Shown piece after piece: positions 43,321-52,303 of a stretch of DNA of 64,000 bases (within the stretch, counting starts at the first letter, position 1; each line of letters opens with the position of its first letter). Where the stretch lies: the NCBI RefSeq assembly GCF_014191775.1, contig NZ_JACHXA010000003.1, positions 186,001 to 250,000 on the forward strand, read 5' to 3'. The stretch is from Limibacillus halophilus. GTDB taxonomy: Bacteria; Pseudomonadota; Alphaproteobacteria; Kiloniellales; CECT-8803. The notes beneath the pieces were generated by a model. The model searched no databases. It was not told where the DNA came from and worked only from the letters and a program-made list of their open reading frames with translations. The translations under genes were made by a program, and so were the position numbers.

Positions 43321-44883
43321 CTAAAGAATTAGGGAAACGCCTGCGCGACGGGCGTCGGCGGCGGCCTGAAAAGGGCCGCCGCTTTTGTATTCGACGGCAT
43401 GCACGCCGCCAAAGAACATGTTGGCCTCGGGCCAGGGTTCAAGTTCAAATTGCGCGGCAAGGTCGGAGATTTGCCGCTCGGAAACGGCTCCCGGTTCGTG
43501 CGACAAGCGCGTGCCCTCCACATGCAAGCGTGGTGCAGCGACGGCCTCCGCCAGCGTACAGCCGTGGGTTAGGCGGTTTCTCAACACCTGCAAGATCGCC
43601 GTTCTCAGCCGATTTGATCCCCCCGAACCCAACGCTATTCGACGATCACCATCAAGCATGGCTACGGTCGGCGACATCATAGAGATCATTCGGCTGTCCG
43701 GAGTCCAACGATGAAAACCCCTAGGATTGAGGTCTTCTTCGCCGAGCATGTTGTTGATGTGAATCCCGGTGCCCGGGATCATGTATCCACATCCCTCGCC
43801 ATTGGATAGCGTGACCGCTGCCAGGTTGCCTTTCGAGTCAACAATGCTCAGATGCGTCGTTCCACGCGCCGTTGCACTGCGATTTAAGATCGCCTTCCGA
43901 TAACGCATCACAGTTTCGGGCGATAGAAGGTGACCCATGGCACGCGTCTCTTCCACCTCGTTTTCGGCCAGGGCTAGACCGGAATCAATGCGAGCCTTGT
44001 TCGTCGCGGCCATAACCTGCGCCAGTAACAATGCGGTATCGTCGGTATCGCCAAGCGCTTCGAGCAAGCCGAGGGCAAAGGCAATCAAAAGCCCACCCGA
44101 TGACGGCGGTGGCGCGGTCCAGATGCGGGCCCGGGCGAACGAGGCCGCCAGCGCAGGTTGCCGCTGTACGGCGTAGCCCCGCAGGTCGTCCATCGTCAGA
44201 TGGCCGCCGCACTCACGCGCCAACAACGCGAGACGGGCGCCTATTTCGCCGCGGTAAAACAAGGCCTCCCCTTCGCAGGCAAGGCCGTCCAACGTATCCG
44301 CGAGCGCGGGCTGCCGCAGTGGTTCTGTTTCTGAAAACCCGTCGATCAATGCCGCGGTCCCGGGCGTATATCGCCAGATACCTTCGACAATGCCAAAAGC
44401 ATAACCTTCAAACGGACGCCATGCGACACCATCCCTTGCGGCTTTAATGGCCGGGGCCAGAAGATCGCTCATCGGCAGGCTTCCAAGGTCCCGCTGCACC
44501 GCAAACAGGCCGGCCGGGATCCCCGGTGTCGCCGCGGCTCCCATTCCGGCATGAAATGTCTGCACGGCGGGTCCAAAATCACAAGCAATAGGGGCAAAGT
44601 CGAGCACAGCCGCCGGGCGCTTTCGCTTAGGCGTCTGAACAAAGAAATCGTATACTTGCGGCGCGCCATCTACCGCCATCGCGGTCAGAAAGCCGCCGCC
44701 ACCCAGGGACGCCAGCACCGGTTCGGCAACACAGGCGGCAGCGACACCGGCGACAGCGGCATCGAATGCGTTACCACCCGCTGACAGCATTTCGGCAGCG
44801 GCCGCCGCCGTAACCGGGTGCCCGGCGGCCACGGCGCCGCGCCCTCCTTGGTCAAGACCTGATGTTCCCCGCCCCAATGCCAT
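43321..44883 (-). CDS. Gamma-glutamyltransferase family protein
   Basis: A 520-residue Ntn-hydrolase of the GGT family, normally self-cleaving to two subunits. The catalytic Thr is expected in ARGTTHLSIVDSKGNLAAVT (near residue 345), followed by SNGEGCGYMIPGTGIHINNM and GGSNRLRTAILQVL. From ATG 44883 there is no signal peptide, suggesting a cytoplasmic enzyme; the frame stays open to 45030, but that stretch crosses a terminator hairpin and is not used. Substrate may be glutathione, gamma-glutamyl amides or acylated amines. Its 3' end contains the gcrA terminator in antisense. Confidence 0.88.
   Translation of the reverse strand: MALGRGTSGLDQGGRGAVAAGHPVTAAAAAEMLSAGGNAFDAAVAGVAAACVAEPVLASLGGGGFLTAMAVDGAPQVYDFFVQTPKRKRPAAVLDFAPIACDFGPAVQTFHAGMGAAATPGIPAGLFAVQRDLGSLPMSDLLAPAIKAARDGVAWRPFEGYAFGIVEGIWRYTPGTAALIDGFSETEPLRQPALADTLDGLACEGEALFYRGEIGARLALLARECGGHLTMDDLRGYAVQRQPALAASFARARIWTAPPPSSGGLLIAFALGLLEALGDTDDTALLLAQVMAATNKARIDSGLALAENEVEETRAMGHLLSPETVMRYRKAILNRSATARGTTHLSIVDSKGNLAAVTLSNGEGCGYMIPGTGIHINNMLGEEDLNPRGFHRWTPDSRMISMMSPTVAMLDGDRRIALGSGGSNRLRTAILQVLRNRLTHGCTLAEAVAAPRLHVEGTRLSHEPGAVSERQISDLAAQFELEPWPEANMFFGGVHAVEYKSGGPFQAAADARRAGVSLIL
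43358..43387 (+). terminator. gcrA terminator inside the convergent gene's 3' end
   Basis: GCGGCGGCC (43358-43366) pairs perfectly with GGCCGCCGC (43374-43382) around a 7-nt loop and is followed by TTTTG on the plus strand. It lies 68 bp after gcrA, within the last codons of the leftward GGT gene. Confidence 0.75.
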
Positions 44884-44928
44884 GTCTGCTTGATGCCACG
44901 GCACCCGCAGTGAGGCAAAGAAAATGAC

Positions 44929-44965
44929 AAAAAAAGAGGCGAAAAGCTTGATAGCTTCTCGCCTC
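44929..44965 (-). terminator. Strong minus-strand terminator
   Basis: On the minus strand GAGGCGA pairs with TCGCCTC, then after one mismatch five more pairs close a TATC-size loop (44936-44965), followed by seven T (44935-44929). It lies between the amidase and GGT genes and ends transcription of whatever is made from 44.97-46.5 kb. Confidence 0.9.
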
Positions 44966-45100
44966 GAGTTGAACCCTGGGGGGCCAGGGTGAAGGATAAC
45001 AGGTCCGAAAACCCGGAGCGCCAGGTTCAAATCAGCGCTCTGAACTCACCGAAATAGACTGCCGGAGCAGTCTCTTTCTTGCACGGTAATCTTGCATAAT
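44929..45100 (-). ncRNA. Candidate structured RNA between amidase and GGT genes
   Basis: Read leftward, this gap has a run of stable hairpins: AGACTGC/GCAGTCT with a UCCG tetraloop (45073-45056), GAGCGC/GCGCTC (45040-45016), ACCCTGG/CCAGGGT with a four-C loop (44990-44973), and then the strong terminator. A -10-like TATTAT lies just 3' of the amidase stop, but no good -35 was found. It could be an independent small RNA or simply a structured amidase 3' UTR. It does not match 6S, SRP or tmRNA features known to me. Confidence 0.4.
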
Positions 45101-45119
45101 ACAATAAACGACACAAGAC

Positions 45120-46520
45120 CTAATTCATCGACGGAAGTTCCGGGAAACCGTAATTTCTTTCGTAATTCCAGGCAGATCGCAAAATTCTGCCCTCCTGGTA
45201 AAGTGGACCTACTATCTGCAATCCCACCGGTAATCCGTTACTTGCAACCCCACAAGGCAAGCTAGCGGCAGGTTGTCGCGTCAGGTTGAAAGGATAGGAG
45301 AAAGGAGTCCAGTCGATCCAGTATCGCATCCCGGATTTCGGCGGAACGTCATGCCCGGCATCAAAGGCCGTAATCGGCAAGCTCGGAGTCAGCAGCAGGT
45401 CATATTGCTCGTGAAACTGACGCACGGCGCTGCCCATCTCGTTGCGTGCTTTTTCAGCCGCTTGGAAGTCAGCCAAGCTAAGCTTCATCCCCTCTTCCGC
45501 GATCGCCCGCAGCCCCGGATCGAATAGATCACGATCGACATCGCCCAGTGCCCGGAAAAGCCCAGCGGCGCCTGCCCGCCAGTAGGTCATTATGATGTCG
45601 TAAACGTCCTTCATTGGAGGTTCCGCCTGCTCAACCCGACAACCCATCTCCTCGAAGCGAGCAGCGGCCTGGGCGACAAGCGCCGCCACTTCCGGGTCTA
45701 CGGCGGCGCCATTCAGGGTCGGCGAAAAAGCAATCCGCAACGGCTCTAACGGTTGCCGGGTGCTTTGCAGGTAATCTTCGCCCTCATAAGGCAAGCCGTT
45801 GAAGTCGATTGGATCAGGCTTGGCCATGACGGTCAGCGCCCTGGCGGCGTCGGCAACCGTTCGCGTCATGGGACCATGCTGGGTTAGGCCGGAAAACGGG
45901 CTGGGCGGAAAGGCGGGCACACGGCCGAAAGTCGGTTTGATCCCGAAAACTCCTGTGAATCCAGCCGGTATGCGGATGGATCCACCCGCGTCCCCGCCCT
46001 GGGCTATGGGACCACAACCGCAAGCCGCGGCAACCGCAGCGCCGCCGGACGAACCGCCAGGCGTCTTTTGCGGGTTCCAGGGATTCCGAGTGATGCCAAA
46101 CCGCGGGCTGTCGGTCAGCCCTTTCCAGCCGAATTCCGGCGTAGTGGTTTTGGCGAAAAAAACCGCGCCCGCTTCGCGCAGTCGCGCGACGACCGGAGAG
46201 TCTTGATCCCAAGACCCGTCGGCGGAGGTATGGTGGGACCCCTTCAGTGACGGCCACCCCTTGGTGAGCAATAGATCCTTCAACGGTAGCGGTACGCCGT
46301 CCAGCAACCCGAGCGGTTCCCCCTTTGCCCAGCGCGCTTCCGATTCACGGGCCATCCGGCGTCCGCAGTCGGCATCGATGAGGACGAAAGCGTTGAGCGC
46401 CGGGTTAATTGACTCCGCCCTCTCAATCACTGCGTCCACGACTTCCACCGGCGAAAACCGGCGACGTCGATATCCTTCGATCAACTCCTCCGCATTGAGA
46501 TCAACCAGATCCTTCGACAT
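45120..46520 (-). CDS. Amidase signature family hydrolase
   Basis: A 466-residue amidase with the Ser-cisSer-Lys triad: Lys in GVPLPLKDLLLTKG (near residue 79), cis-Ser in TPGGSSGGAAVAAACGCG (near 157) and nucleophilic Ser in GGDAGGSIRIPAGF (near 180). It lacks GatCAB features such as linkage to gatB/gatC, so it more likely hydrolyses a small amide or acyl amine. GGAGG precedes the ATG closely. It reads toward the hairpin-rich gap and GGT gene; a functional pair with GGT in amide catabolism is possible but unproven. Confidence 0.92.
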   Translation of the reverse strand: MSKDLVDLNAEELIEGYRRRRFSPVEVVDAVIERAESINPALNAFVLIDADCGRRMARESEARWAKGEPLGLLDGVPLPLKDLLLTKGWPSLKGSHHTSADGSWDQDSPVVARLREAGAVFFAKTTTPEFGWKGLTDSPRFGITRNPWNPQKTPGGSSGGAAVAAACGCGPIAQGGDAGGSIRIPAGFTGVFGIKPTFGRVPAFPPSPFSGLTQHGPMTRTVADAARALTVMAKPDPIDFNGLPYEGEDYLQSTRQPLEPLRIAFSPTLNGAAVDPEVAALVAQAAARFEEMGCRVEQAEPPMKDVYDIIMTYWRAGAAGLFRALGDVDRDLFDPGLRAIAEEGMKLSLADFQAAEKARNEMGSAVRQFHEQYDLLLTPSLPITAFDAGHDVPPKSGMRYWIDWTPFSYPFNLTRQPAASLPCGVASNGLPVGLQIVGPLYQEGRILRSAWNYERNYGFPELPSMN

Positions 46521-46649
46521 GAAACCTCCAGTCAGGGTTGGGCCGCGCGGCGGCAGCCTAAAGACTTGACCAAGAAGATACTGGCAAGGTCAAGCCCGCC
46601 GACCCATGTGATAGACTAGTTTGCACAGCAGGCAGGATGACCAACGCAG

Positions 46650-46979
46650 ATGATACGTTTTACACACAGCCTTCTCGTGGCCGTCGGTCTCGCGCTTTTG
46701 ATGACCCATCCTGGTCAAACGTCGCAGGCCACCCCTTTCCTTAGCCAACCCGTTGCCGCCGGGTCCGAGGATGGGAAGAGCGCCGAAGAACTAGCCCGCG
46801 ATGCTGTTGAAAAGCTGATGCAGGCCCTGGAACTGATGTTCCGGGAAATTCCGCAGTACAGCTTGCCGGAGATTAACGAGAACGGCGACATCATCATTCG
46901 CCGGATACATCCTGAACCGCCGGCGGAAGAAGCACCCGAAGAAGAGAAACAACCCGAACCGGAGTCTACCGATACCTGA
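46650..46979 (+). CDS. Small exported hypothetical protein (109 aa)
   Basis: A 109-residue protein with an N-terminal signal peptide (MIRFTHSLLVAVGLALLMTH, cleavage probably near residue 26-37). The mature part is an amphipathic helix (ARDAVEKLMQALELMFREI) followed by LPEINENGDIIIRRI and a Pro/Glu-rich tail. Small alphaproteobacterial periplasmic proteins with an NGDIIIRR-like motif are known to me from genomes without a function. It converges with the peptide-binding protein gene. Confidence 0.75.
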   Translation: MIRFTHSLLVAVGLALLMTHPGQTSQATPFLSQPVAAGSEDGKSAEELARDAVEKLMQALELMFREIPQYSLPEINENGDIIIRRIHPEPPAEEAPEEEKQPEPESTDT

Positions 46980-47018
46980 CCGGATGGTGTCCGGCGCAAA
47001 TTGACATTGAACCGACCG

Positions 47019-48968
47019 TCAACGGTCCATCCAGAAGGTGTCCGTTCGGTAGATGCCAAAATGAGCCCCTGGGTCCCAGTTGTAGATCGCATCGCCCGGT
47101 ACATTGTGCATCTTGTGCCCCACCACGACCGGCTGCGGAACGCGGGCGACGAGTCCGATGGTAAAGACATGATCCGCATGGATCTGAAGAATTTCCTCCC
47201 AGGCTGCACGCTTAGCCGTCAAGGTATCGGCCTCTAACCAGGCGCGATACAGCGCCATCAAACGTTCGCCGACTTCCATGTCAACTGGCACACCCGAGTT
47301 ACCCTGCGTTTCGAAATACTGACCCCACATAGGCCAATGATAACTGTACTGGTGAACCGGTACGAACTCCTCCGGGCTCATCTCCGGGCCCAGCATCGCG
47401 TTTTCATAGCCGTACCAGAGCGTCATCAAGGTTTCGCCCGCAAAGATGCGGTTGCGCAGCACTTCGCGCTGCATCGGGCGTGTAAAAACCTTGATTCCAA
47501 TTTGGCCCCAGCTATCGCCGATCAACTCCAGCAAATCGCTTTCAAGCGTACTCTCGCCAGCGGTTTCCACGACCAGTTCCATCGGCCGTCCGTCAGGCAA
47601 CAGCCGAGTGCCATGCCCGTTTCGCTCCGTCAGCCCCATCTCGTCGAGCAACGCATTCGCCTTGTCCAGATCGAACGCGGCCCAGGCTTGCCGGTTCTCT
47701 GGGCTATGAAGCGGGCTTCCAGGCAACGCCGATTGGTTTCCAGGATCGCCCAATCCGAAGTAAATCACCTGGTTCAACTCATGGCGATTGACCGCCAGTG
47801 ACAGGGCCCGTCGGTAACGCGCATCGCGGAAAACCTGCTGCCAAGCCTCATCCTTGGTATTCAGGTTGGGATAGAGCGCATAGTCGGAACCGCGAACAGT
47901 CTTCCAAAGTCGAACTTCGTAATTTCCGCGCTCCTCCGACTGCTTCAGAAAGGTGTAATCGTCAAAGCGGAGCCCGCGTGCTTGCAAATCGATGTCTCCC
48001 GCGCCGGTCTTGACGGGCACGAGGTCCCCGCTGGTCACCACCATCGAAATGCCATCCAGATAGGGCAGTTGATACCCCCTGGCGTCGACCCGATGGAAAT
48101 AAGGGTTACGACGCAAGAGGAAGCGTGTTGAGGGTGGCTCGGTACTGTTGTACCAGGGCTGCAAGGTCGGTAACGCGGGATTGTCGAAGCGATATAGATT
48201 GTCCGCTCGGTTATGAAGTTGGGCCCAATTCCTGGCGCCCGATTCCTCGATATGCTTTTGCAGCTCGTCGGGGTCCGCGTACTTGATGTGGTACTTCTTC
48301 AGGTAATGATAGGGGCGATAGATGAACAGCGGGCTGGCCTGTGCCAAAGCCGGGAGGAAAAACGGGTTCGGCTTATCCCAGCTATAGCGGATCGTTACCT
48401 CGTCCAGCACCTCTACTTTGGGCGGTTTGCCATCGACCAGCATCTGTGGCGGCGGCCCGACTGGCGACAACTCTGGATCGTTGGCCACATCTTCCCAGTA
48501 ATACCTAAAGTCCTCGGTGGTGAAGGGCGCACCGTCAGACCAGCGATGGCCGCGGCGCAAACGGAAGGTGAAGATGCGCTCTTTCTCCACCTCGACGCCT
48601 TTTAGGATATCCGGACGGAGTTGCAAGTCCGCGTCATAGCCGACCAGACGGGCGTAGCCATAAACGACCGCCAGACGCACGTCCTTCTCGCGCCCTACAA
48701 GCATACGCCAAGTACCGCCCTGACGGCCAAGCTTGGCCGGATCAGTGGGATCAAACACTGCGGGCTCCATGGGGACCCGCTGCTCTATGGGCGGCAGGGT
48801 CTTGTCTATCACTGCATGCTGCAGCAGTAGCGTCTCCCGGTATGCAGACGGCGGTGTGCTTTCGTCCAACAACACCAAGTCGGCCGCCGCGCGCAAAGCG
48901 ACAGGTTGCAAGAAAAGGAAAATTCCCAGAATCGCGGCAAGCCCCCCGGCTTGGCCAACATACCGCAT
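47019..48968 (-). CDS. Extracellular solute-binding protein, family 5 (peptide type)
   Basis: A 649-residue periplasmic binding protein of the oligopeptide/nickel ABC type. A signal peptide (MRYVGQAGGLAAILGIFLFL, cleavage near RAAA) is followed by the SBP_bac_5 domain: TFRLRRGHRWSDGAPFTTED near residue 165 is the family signature. ATG 48968 has AAGGAGGG upstream and directly opens a signal peptide, so the longer frame to 49097 is rejected. No ABC permease or ATPase gene is adjacent, making it an orphan. Ligand unknown. Confidence 0.92.
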   Translation of the reverse strand: MRYVGQAGGLAAILGIFLFLQPVALRAAADLVLLDESTPPSAYRETLLLQHAVIDKTLPPIEQRVPMEPAVFDPTDPAKLGRQGGTWRMLVGREKDVRLAVVYGYARLVGYDADLQLRPDILKGVEVEKERIFTFRLRRGHRWSDGAPFTTEDFRYYWEDVANDPELSPVGPPPQMLVDGKPPKVEVLDEVTIRYSWDKPNPFFLPALAQASPLFIYRPYHYLKKYHIKYADPDELQKHIEESGARNWAQLHNRADNLYRFDNPALPTLQPWYNSTEPPSTRFLLRRNPYFHRVDARGYQLPYLDGISMVVTSGDLVPVKTGAGDIDLQARGLRFDDYTFLKQSEERGNYEVRLWKTVRGSDYALYPNLNTKDEAWQQVFRDARYRRALSLAVNRHELNQVIYFGLGDPGNQSALPGSPLHSPENRQAWAAFDLDKANALLDEMGLTERNGHGTRLLPDGRPMELVVETAGESTLESDLLELIGDSWGQIGIKVFTRPMQREVLRNRIFAGETLMTLWYGYENAMLGPEMSPEEFVPVHQYSYHWPMWGQYFETQGNSGVPVDMEVGERLMALYRAWLEADTLTAKRAAWEEILQIHADHVFTIGLVARVPQPVVVGHKMHNVPGDAIYNWDPGAHFGIYRTDTFWMDR

Positions 48969-49093
48969 GCCAATCCCTCCTTCCGGCGCAAGCCCCCTGG
49001 CGCTCTTGCCTGAAGGATCACCGTCTCGGGTTGGGATTGTGGCGCAGTGCCGCCCGCAATACCAGCCTTTAGCAAGTGAAAACCCGGCGTTGC

Positions 49094-50374
49094 TCACAGG
49101 CTCCAGTAGCAGCGGTCCCGGGGAATTGCCGCGCGATCAAGAACCGCACGGATATCGACGATTACACCGCCTGGGCGAGTCCGGGCCGAAAGTCCAGCGC
49201 TGCCTTCTGTTATGTACGCCTCATGCGGCACGGCCAGGACCAAGGCGTCCAAATTCTTCAAGGTTGAGAGGCTGTCCGGGGCCTGGCCCATTGCCACCGC
49301 CGCTTCTGCCGGGTCGGCAAGGGCATCATGCAAATGCAACGACAAACCCTGCGCCCGCAGGGCGCCAACGATGTCCGCAACCCTGCTGTTCCTGAGATCG
49401 GGAACATTCTCCTTGAAGGTCAATCCAAGGATTCCGACGCGCGCGCCCACCCGCTCTATTCCTGCCGCTTCCAACAACGCGAGCAGCTTATCTGCCACCA
49501 CTTGCCCCATTCGACTATTGATCCGACGGCCAGCCAGGATGACCTCCGGATGGTATCCGAGCGCCTCTGCCTTGGCCGTCAAATAGTAAGGATCCACGCC
49601 AATGCAGTGGCCACCGACCAAACCCGGCGTGAAAGGTAGAAAATTCCATTTCGTGCGCGCAGCCGCCAAGACGTCACGGGTCGCCAACCCCATACGCTCG
49701 CAGATCAAGGCGACTTCGTTCATCAGTGCGATATTGAGGTCGCGTTGAGTGTTTTCGATGACCTTCGCCAGTTCCGCCGCCTTGATCGAGGGTGCGCGAT
49801 GCACGCCGGCTGTCACGATACTGCCGTAGAGCCCGGCAATTCGCTCCAGACTCGCCGGGTGGTCGGCCGCAACCACTTTGGTGACCGTTTCCAGACGGTG
49901 CTCGCGATCACCTGGATTGATCCTTTCGGGCGAGTAACCCAGGTTGAAATCGCGGCCGACCACCAGACCGCTTTCCTTTTCGATCAAGGGGCCGCAGATC
50001 TCCTCAGTCACACCGGGATACACCGTCGATTCGAGGATAACCATGCTCCCCGGCTGCACGATTCCGGCAATAAGGCGGCATGCCCCCTCGACGGCTGAAA
50101 GGTCAGGATTGCGCGCATCATCAATTGGCGTCGGAACGGTGATGATGAAAACGCTGCAACCGCGAAGATCGGTAATCTCGCTGGTGAACGTCGCACGGCT
50201 GGCTCGTAGAGCCTCCGGCTCCGCTTCTCCCGTACTGTCACGACCGGCACGCAGCGCGGCCACACGCGAAGGGTTGATGTCGTAGGCGACGACGTCGTAT
50301 TGCCTGGCAAAGGCCAACGCGACCGGTAGGCCGACATAGCCAAGACCCAGAATGGCGATTTTTTCTTGCGGCAT
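49094..50374 (-). CDS. Nucleotide sugar dehydrogenase (TviB/WbpA-like)
   Basis: A 426-residue UDP-sugar 6-dehydrogenase that makes a UDP-uronic acid in two NAD-dependent oxidations. The NAD loop is ILGLGYVGLPVALAFA (about 8-23), YSPERINPGD is near 168, and the catalytic Cys is in LVGGHCIGVDPYYLTAKAEA (near 270). The pattern suits UDP-N-acetylgalactosamine/glucosamine dehydrogenases of the TviB/WbpA branch rather than UDP-glucose dehydrogenase. No glycosyltransferase or epimerase gene is adjacent. Divergent from the 2OG oxygenase-like gene. Confidence 0.92.
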   Translation of the reverse strand: MPQEKIAILGLGYVGLPVALAFARQYDVVAYDINPSRVAALRAGRDSTGEAEPEALRASRATFTSEITDLRGCSVFIITVPTPIDDARNPDLSAVEGACRLIAGIVQPGSMVILESTVYPGVTEEICGPLIEKESGLVVGRDFNLGYSPERINPGDREHRLETVTKVVAADHPASLERIAGLYGSIVTAGVHRAPSIKAAELAKVIENTQRDLNIALMNEVALICERMGLATRDVLAAARTKWNFLPFTPGLVGGHCIGVDPYYLTAKAEALGYHPEVILAGRRINSRMGQVVADKLLALLEAAGIERVGARVGILGLTFKENVPDLRNSRVADIVGALRAQGLSLHLHDALADPAEAAVAMGQAPDSLSTLKNLDALVLAVPHEAYITEGSAGLSARTRPGGVIVDIRAVLDRAAIPRDRCYWSL

Positions 50375-50523
50375 GATTTCCCCAACGTCGCTGCGCGAGA
50401 CGCCGGACAGGTACCAAGAAGAGCTTTTCCAGCGACCGGGCGCATCTTCGGTCTTTCACTCTCGCCTTTCAAGGTCGCGAAGAGGGCTTGCCCCCAGCAA
50501 CGTGCCGGATAATTCTGTCGCCC

Positions 50524-51174
50524 ATGCAGTCTATCGACCCACAGACCGATCTACCCAAACACCTGCTGTGCGATCATCGCGCCTTAGTCGGAGCACTGGC
50601 GCGCGTGCAACAGGAAGATGGTGCGTCTCTGCCGCTTCTGGAACAGGCGGCCTGCGGACAGTATCTGAAGGCCTGTGACGCCCTGTCCTATCGTCCTGCA
50701 CGGCCGGTTGTGGGTTCCGGCGACAAGGAAGTGCACCAGGATTTCGCTGTCTGCATGGATATAGCGGCAACAAGTCCCCTGCGAACCTTGGCGACGCAAC
50801 TGCAAGCTGCCCTGCTCGCGGCTGCCTTTGAATCGCACCCCCCGTTATTGGATTCGCGGTTCCACTTCAACGATTTCATCGTCCAGGCCTACCCCCGTAA
50901 TTCACGCGGCATCACGCCGCATGTGGACCATATTCGCTATCAAGGATTGGTCGCGATTATCGTTTTCTCGGGTCAAGGCGATTTTGCGCTTTGCGATGAT
51001 CGCTCGGGCCGGAACACCCGGCACCTTCCAGCCGGACCGGGCGATCTGTTGCTGATGCGCGCGCCTGGATTTGCCGCCAGTACGAAACGACCTTTCCACC
51101 AGTTGACCAACGTGCGCTCCGATCGCGTCATTCTCGGCTTGCGCTGGGATACGCGAGAGGGCGAGCCCTGGTGA
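50524..51174 (+). CDS. Fe(II)/2-oxoglutarate-dependent oxygenase-like protein
   Basis: A 216-residue protein with a jelly-roll type HxD...H metal site: TPHVDHIRYQGLVAIIVFSG (His and Asp near residues 139-141), a distal His in FHQLTNV and an Arg in VRSDRVILGLRW that could bind 2-oxoglutarate. Upstream, RFHFNDFIVQAYPRNSRGI is the strand preceding the site. The compact size suggests an AlkB-like or small-molecule hydroxylase, but the substrate is unknown. It is 58 bp before queA and may be read into the queuosine operon. Confidence 0.65.
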   Translation: MQSIDPQTDLPKHLLCDHRALVGALARVQQEDGASLPLLEQAACGQYLKACDALSYRPARPVVGSGDKEVHQDFAVCMDIAATSPLRTLATQLQAALLAAAFESHPPLLDSRFHFNDFIVQAYPRNSRGITPHVDHIRYQGLVAIIVFSGQGDFALCDDRSGRNTRHLPAGPGDLLLMRAPGFAASTKRPFHQLTNVRSDRVILGLRWDTREGEPW

Positions 51175-51232
51175 ATCCAATCCTTTCGGTTGGTCTAGGC
51201 AAGCCCGGCGGAAGCTGGTAGGAACCCGCCCC

Positions 51233-52303
51233 ATGCACATAGAAGACTTCGATTTTGAATTACCGCGGGAGCTCATTGCTCAGCGGCCGGCCCAACCTCG
51301 AGAATCCGCGAGGCTGCTCGAAGTTTGCCCAAACGCCGGGTTGGCCGATCGGCGAATCGCCGATCTACCCGAATGCCTGCGCCCCGGCGACCTTTTGGTT
51401 TTCAACGACACCAAGGTTATTCCGGCACGCCTTTACGGACGACGCAATGAGGCGAAAGTTGAGGTGCTGCTCCACAAGCCCCTTTCGCCATCGGAGAATG
51501 ATGTCGATGACCAGCGGCTTTGCTGGGCGGCTTTTGCGCGCCCTGCGAAGCGTCTGCGCCCAGGCGAACGTATTACCTTCGCAGAAGGTTTCACTGCCGA
51601 TATCCTTCAAAAGCGCGAGGGCGGAGAACTCATCCTCGCATTCTCGATGACCTCGGAAGATCTTTCGCAGGCTTTAAACCAATACGGCGAGGCCCCGCTC
51701 CCGCCCTATATCGACAGACCGCAGGGCGCGGACGAACAAGATAGGCATGACTATCAGACGATTTTTGCCGAGCGGGAAGGTGCTGTTGCCGCACCGACAG
51801 CAGGTTTGCATTTCACGCAAGACCTCCTGGCCAAACTTGATGAGCGCGGGATTGAACGTTGCGGCGTCACGTTACATGTCGGCGCTGGCACCTTCCTTCC
51901 GGTAAAGGCGTCGGTTGTCGATGAGCACCGCATGCACAGCGAATGGGGCGAGATAAGCCCCGCCGCGGCAAGGCGGATTAGCAACGCAAAAGAAGCCGGG
52001 CGGCGCATCGTGGCGGTCGGCACGACGTCCTTGCGAATTCTGGAGACAGCAGCGGCGACCAGCGGCACGGTTGAAGCTTTCTCCGGTGATACCGATCTGT
52101 TCATCCTGCCCGGCTTTCGGTTTCAAGCGGTCGATATTCTGATCACTAACTTTCATCTGCCTCGCTCCACGCTGTTCATGCTGGTTTCGGCCTTTGCCGG
52201 TTTGGACAGAATGCAGCAAGCTTACCGTCATGCCATTGCGCAGAACTATCGCTTCTATTCCTATGGCGATGCCTGCCTCTTGCATCGGGGAGGCGACGCA
52301 TGA
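51233..52303 (+). CDS. queA: S-adenosylmethionine:tRNA ribosyltransferase-isomerase
   Basis: A 356-residue QueA, which transfers the ribosyl part of SAM to preQ1 in tRNA to form epoxyqueuosine. Typical segments are [20 protein letters not shown] at the start, [16 protein letters not shown] near residue 60, [18 protein letters not shown] near 182 and [13 protein letters not shown] near 262. It is the first of four consecutive queuosine genes, and its stop overlaps the tgt start (ATGA). Confidence 0.97.
   Translation: MHIEDFDFELPRELIAQRPAQPRESARLLEVCPNAGLADRRIADLPECLRPGDLLVFNDTKVIPARLYGRRNEAKVEVLLHKPLSPSENDVDDQRLCWAAFARPAKRLRPGERITFAEGFTADILQKREGGELILAFSMTSEDLSQALNQYGEAPLPPYIDRPQGADEQDRHDYQTIFAEREGAVAAPTAGLHFTQDLLAKLDERGIERCGVTLHVGAGTFLPVKASVVDEHRMHSEWGEISPAAARRISNAKEAGRRIVAVGTTSLRILETAAATSGTVEAFSGDTDLFILPGFRFQAVDILITNFHLPRSTLFMLVSAFAGLDRMQQAYRHAIAQNYRFYSYGDACLLHRGGDA

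Noticed and set aside
44883-45030. Longer GGT reading frame starting at 45030
   Set aside because: It crosses a strong intrinsic terminator and a second hairpin, and the added residues do not form a signal peptide of normal layout.
45024-45033. GGTTCAAATC, a tRNA T-loop-like sequence
   Set aside because: The flanking five-base arms do not pair, and no acceptor or anticodon stem can be built around it.
51175-51232. preQ1 riboswitch before queA
   Set aside because: The 58-nt gap contains only a short CCAATC/GGTTGG hairpin without the conserved aptamer sequence, and it is too short with the ribosome site included.
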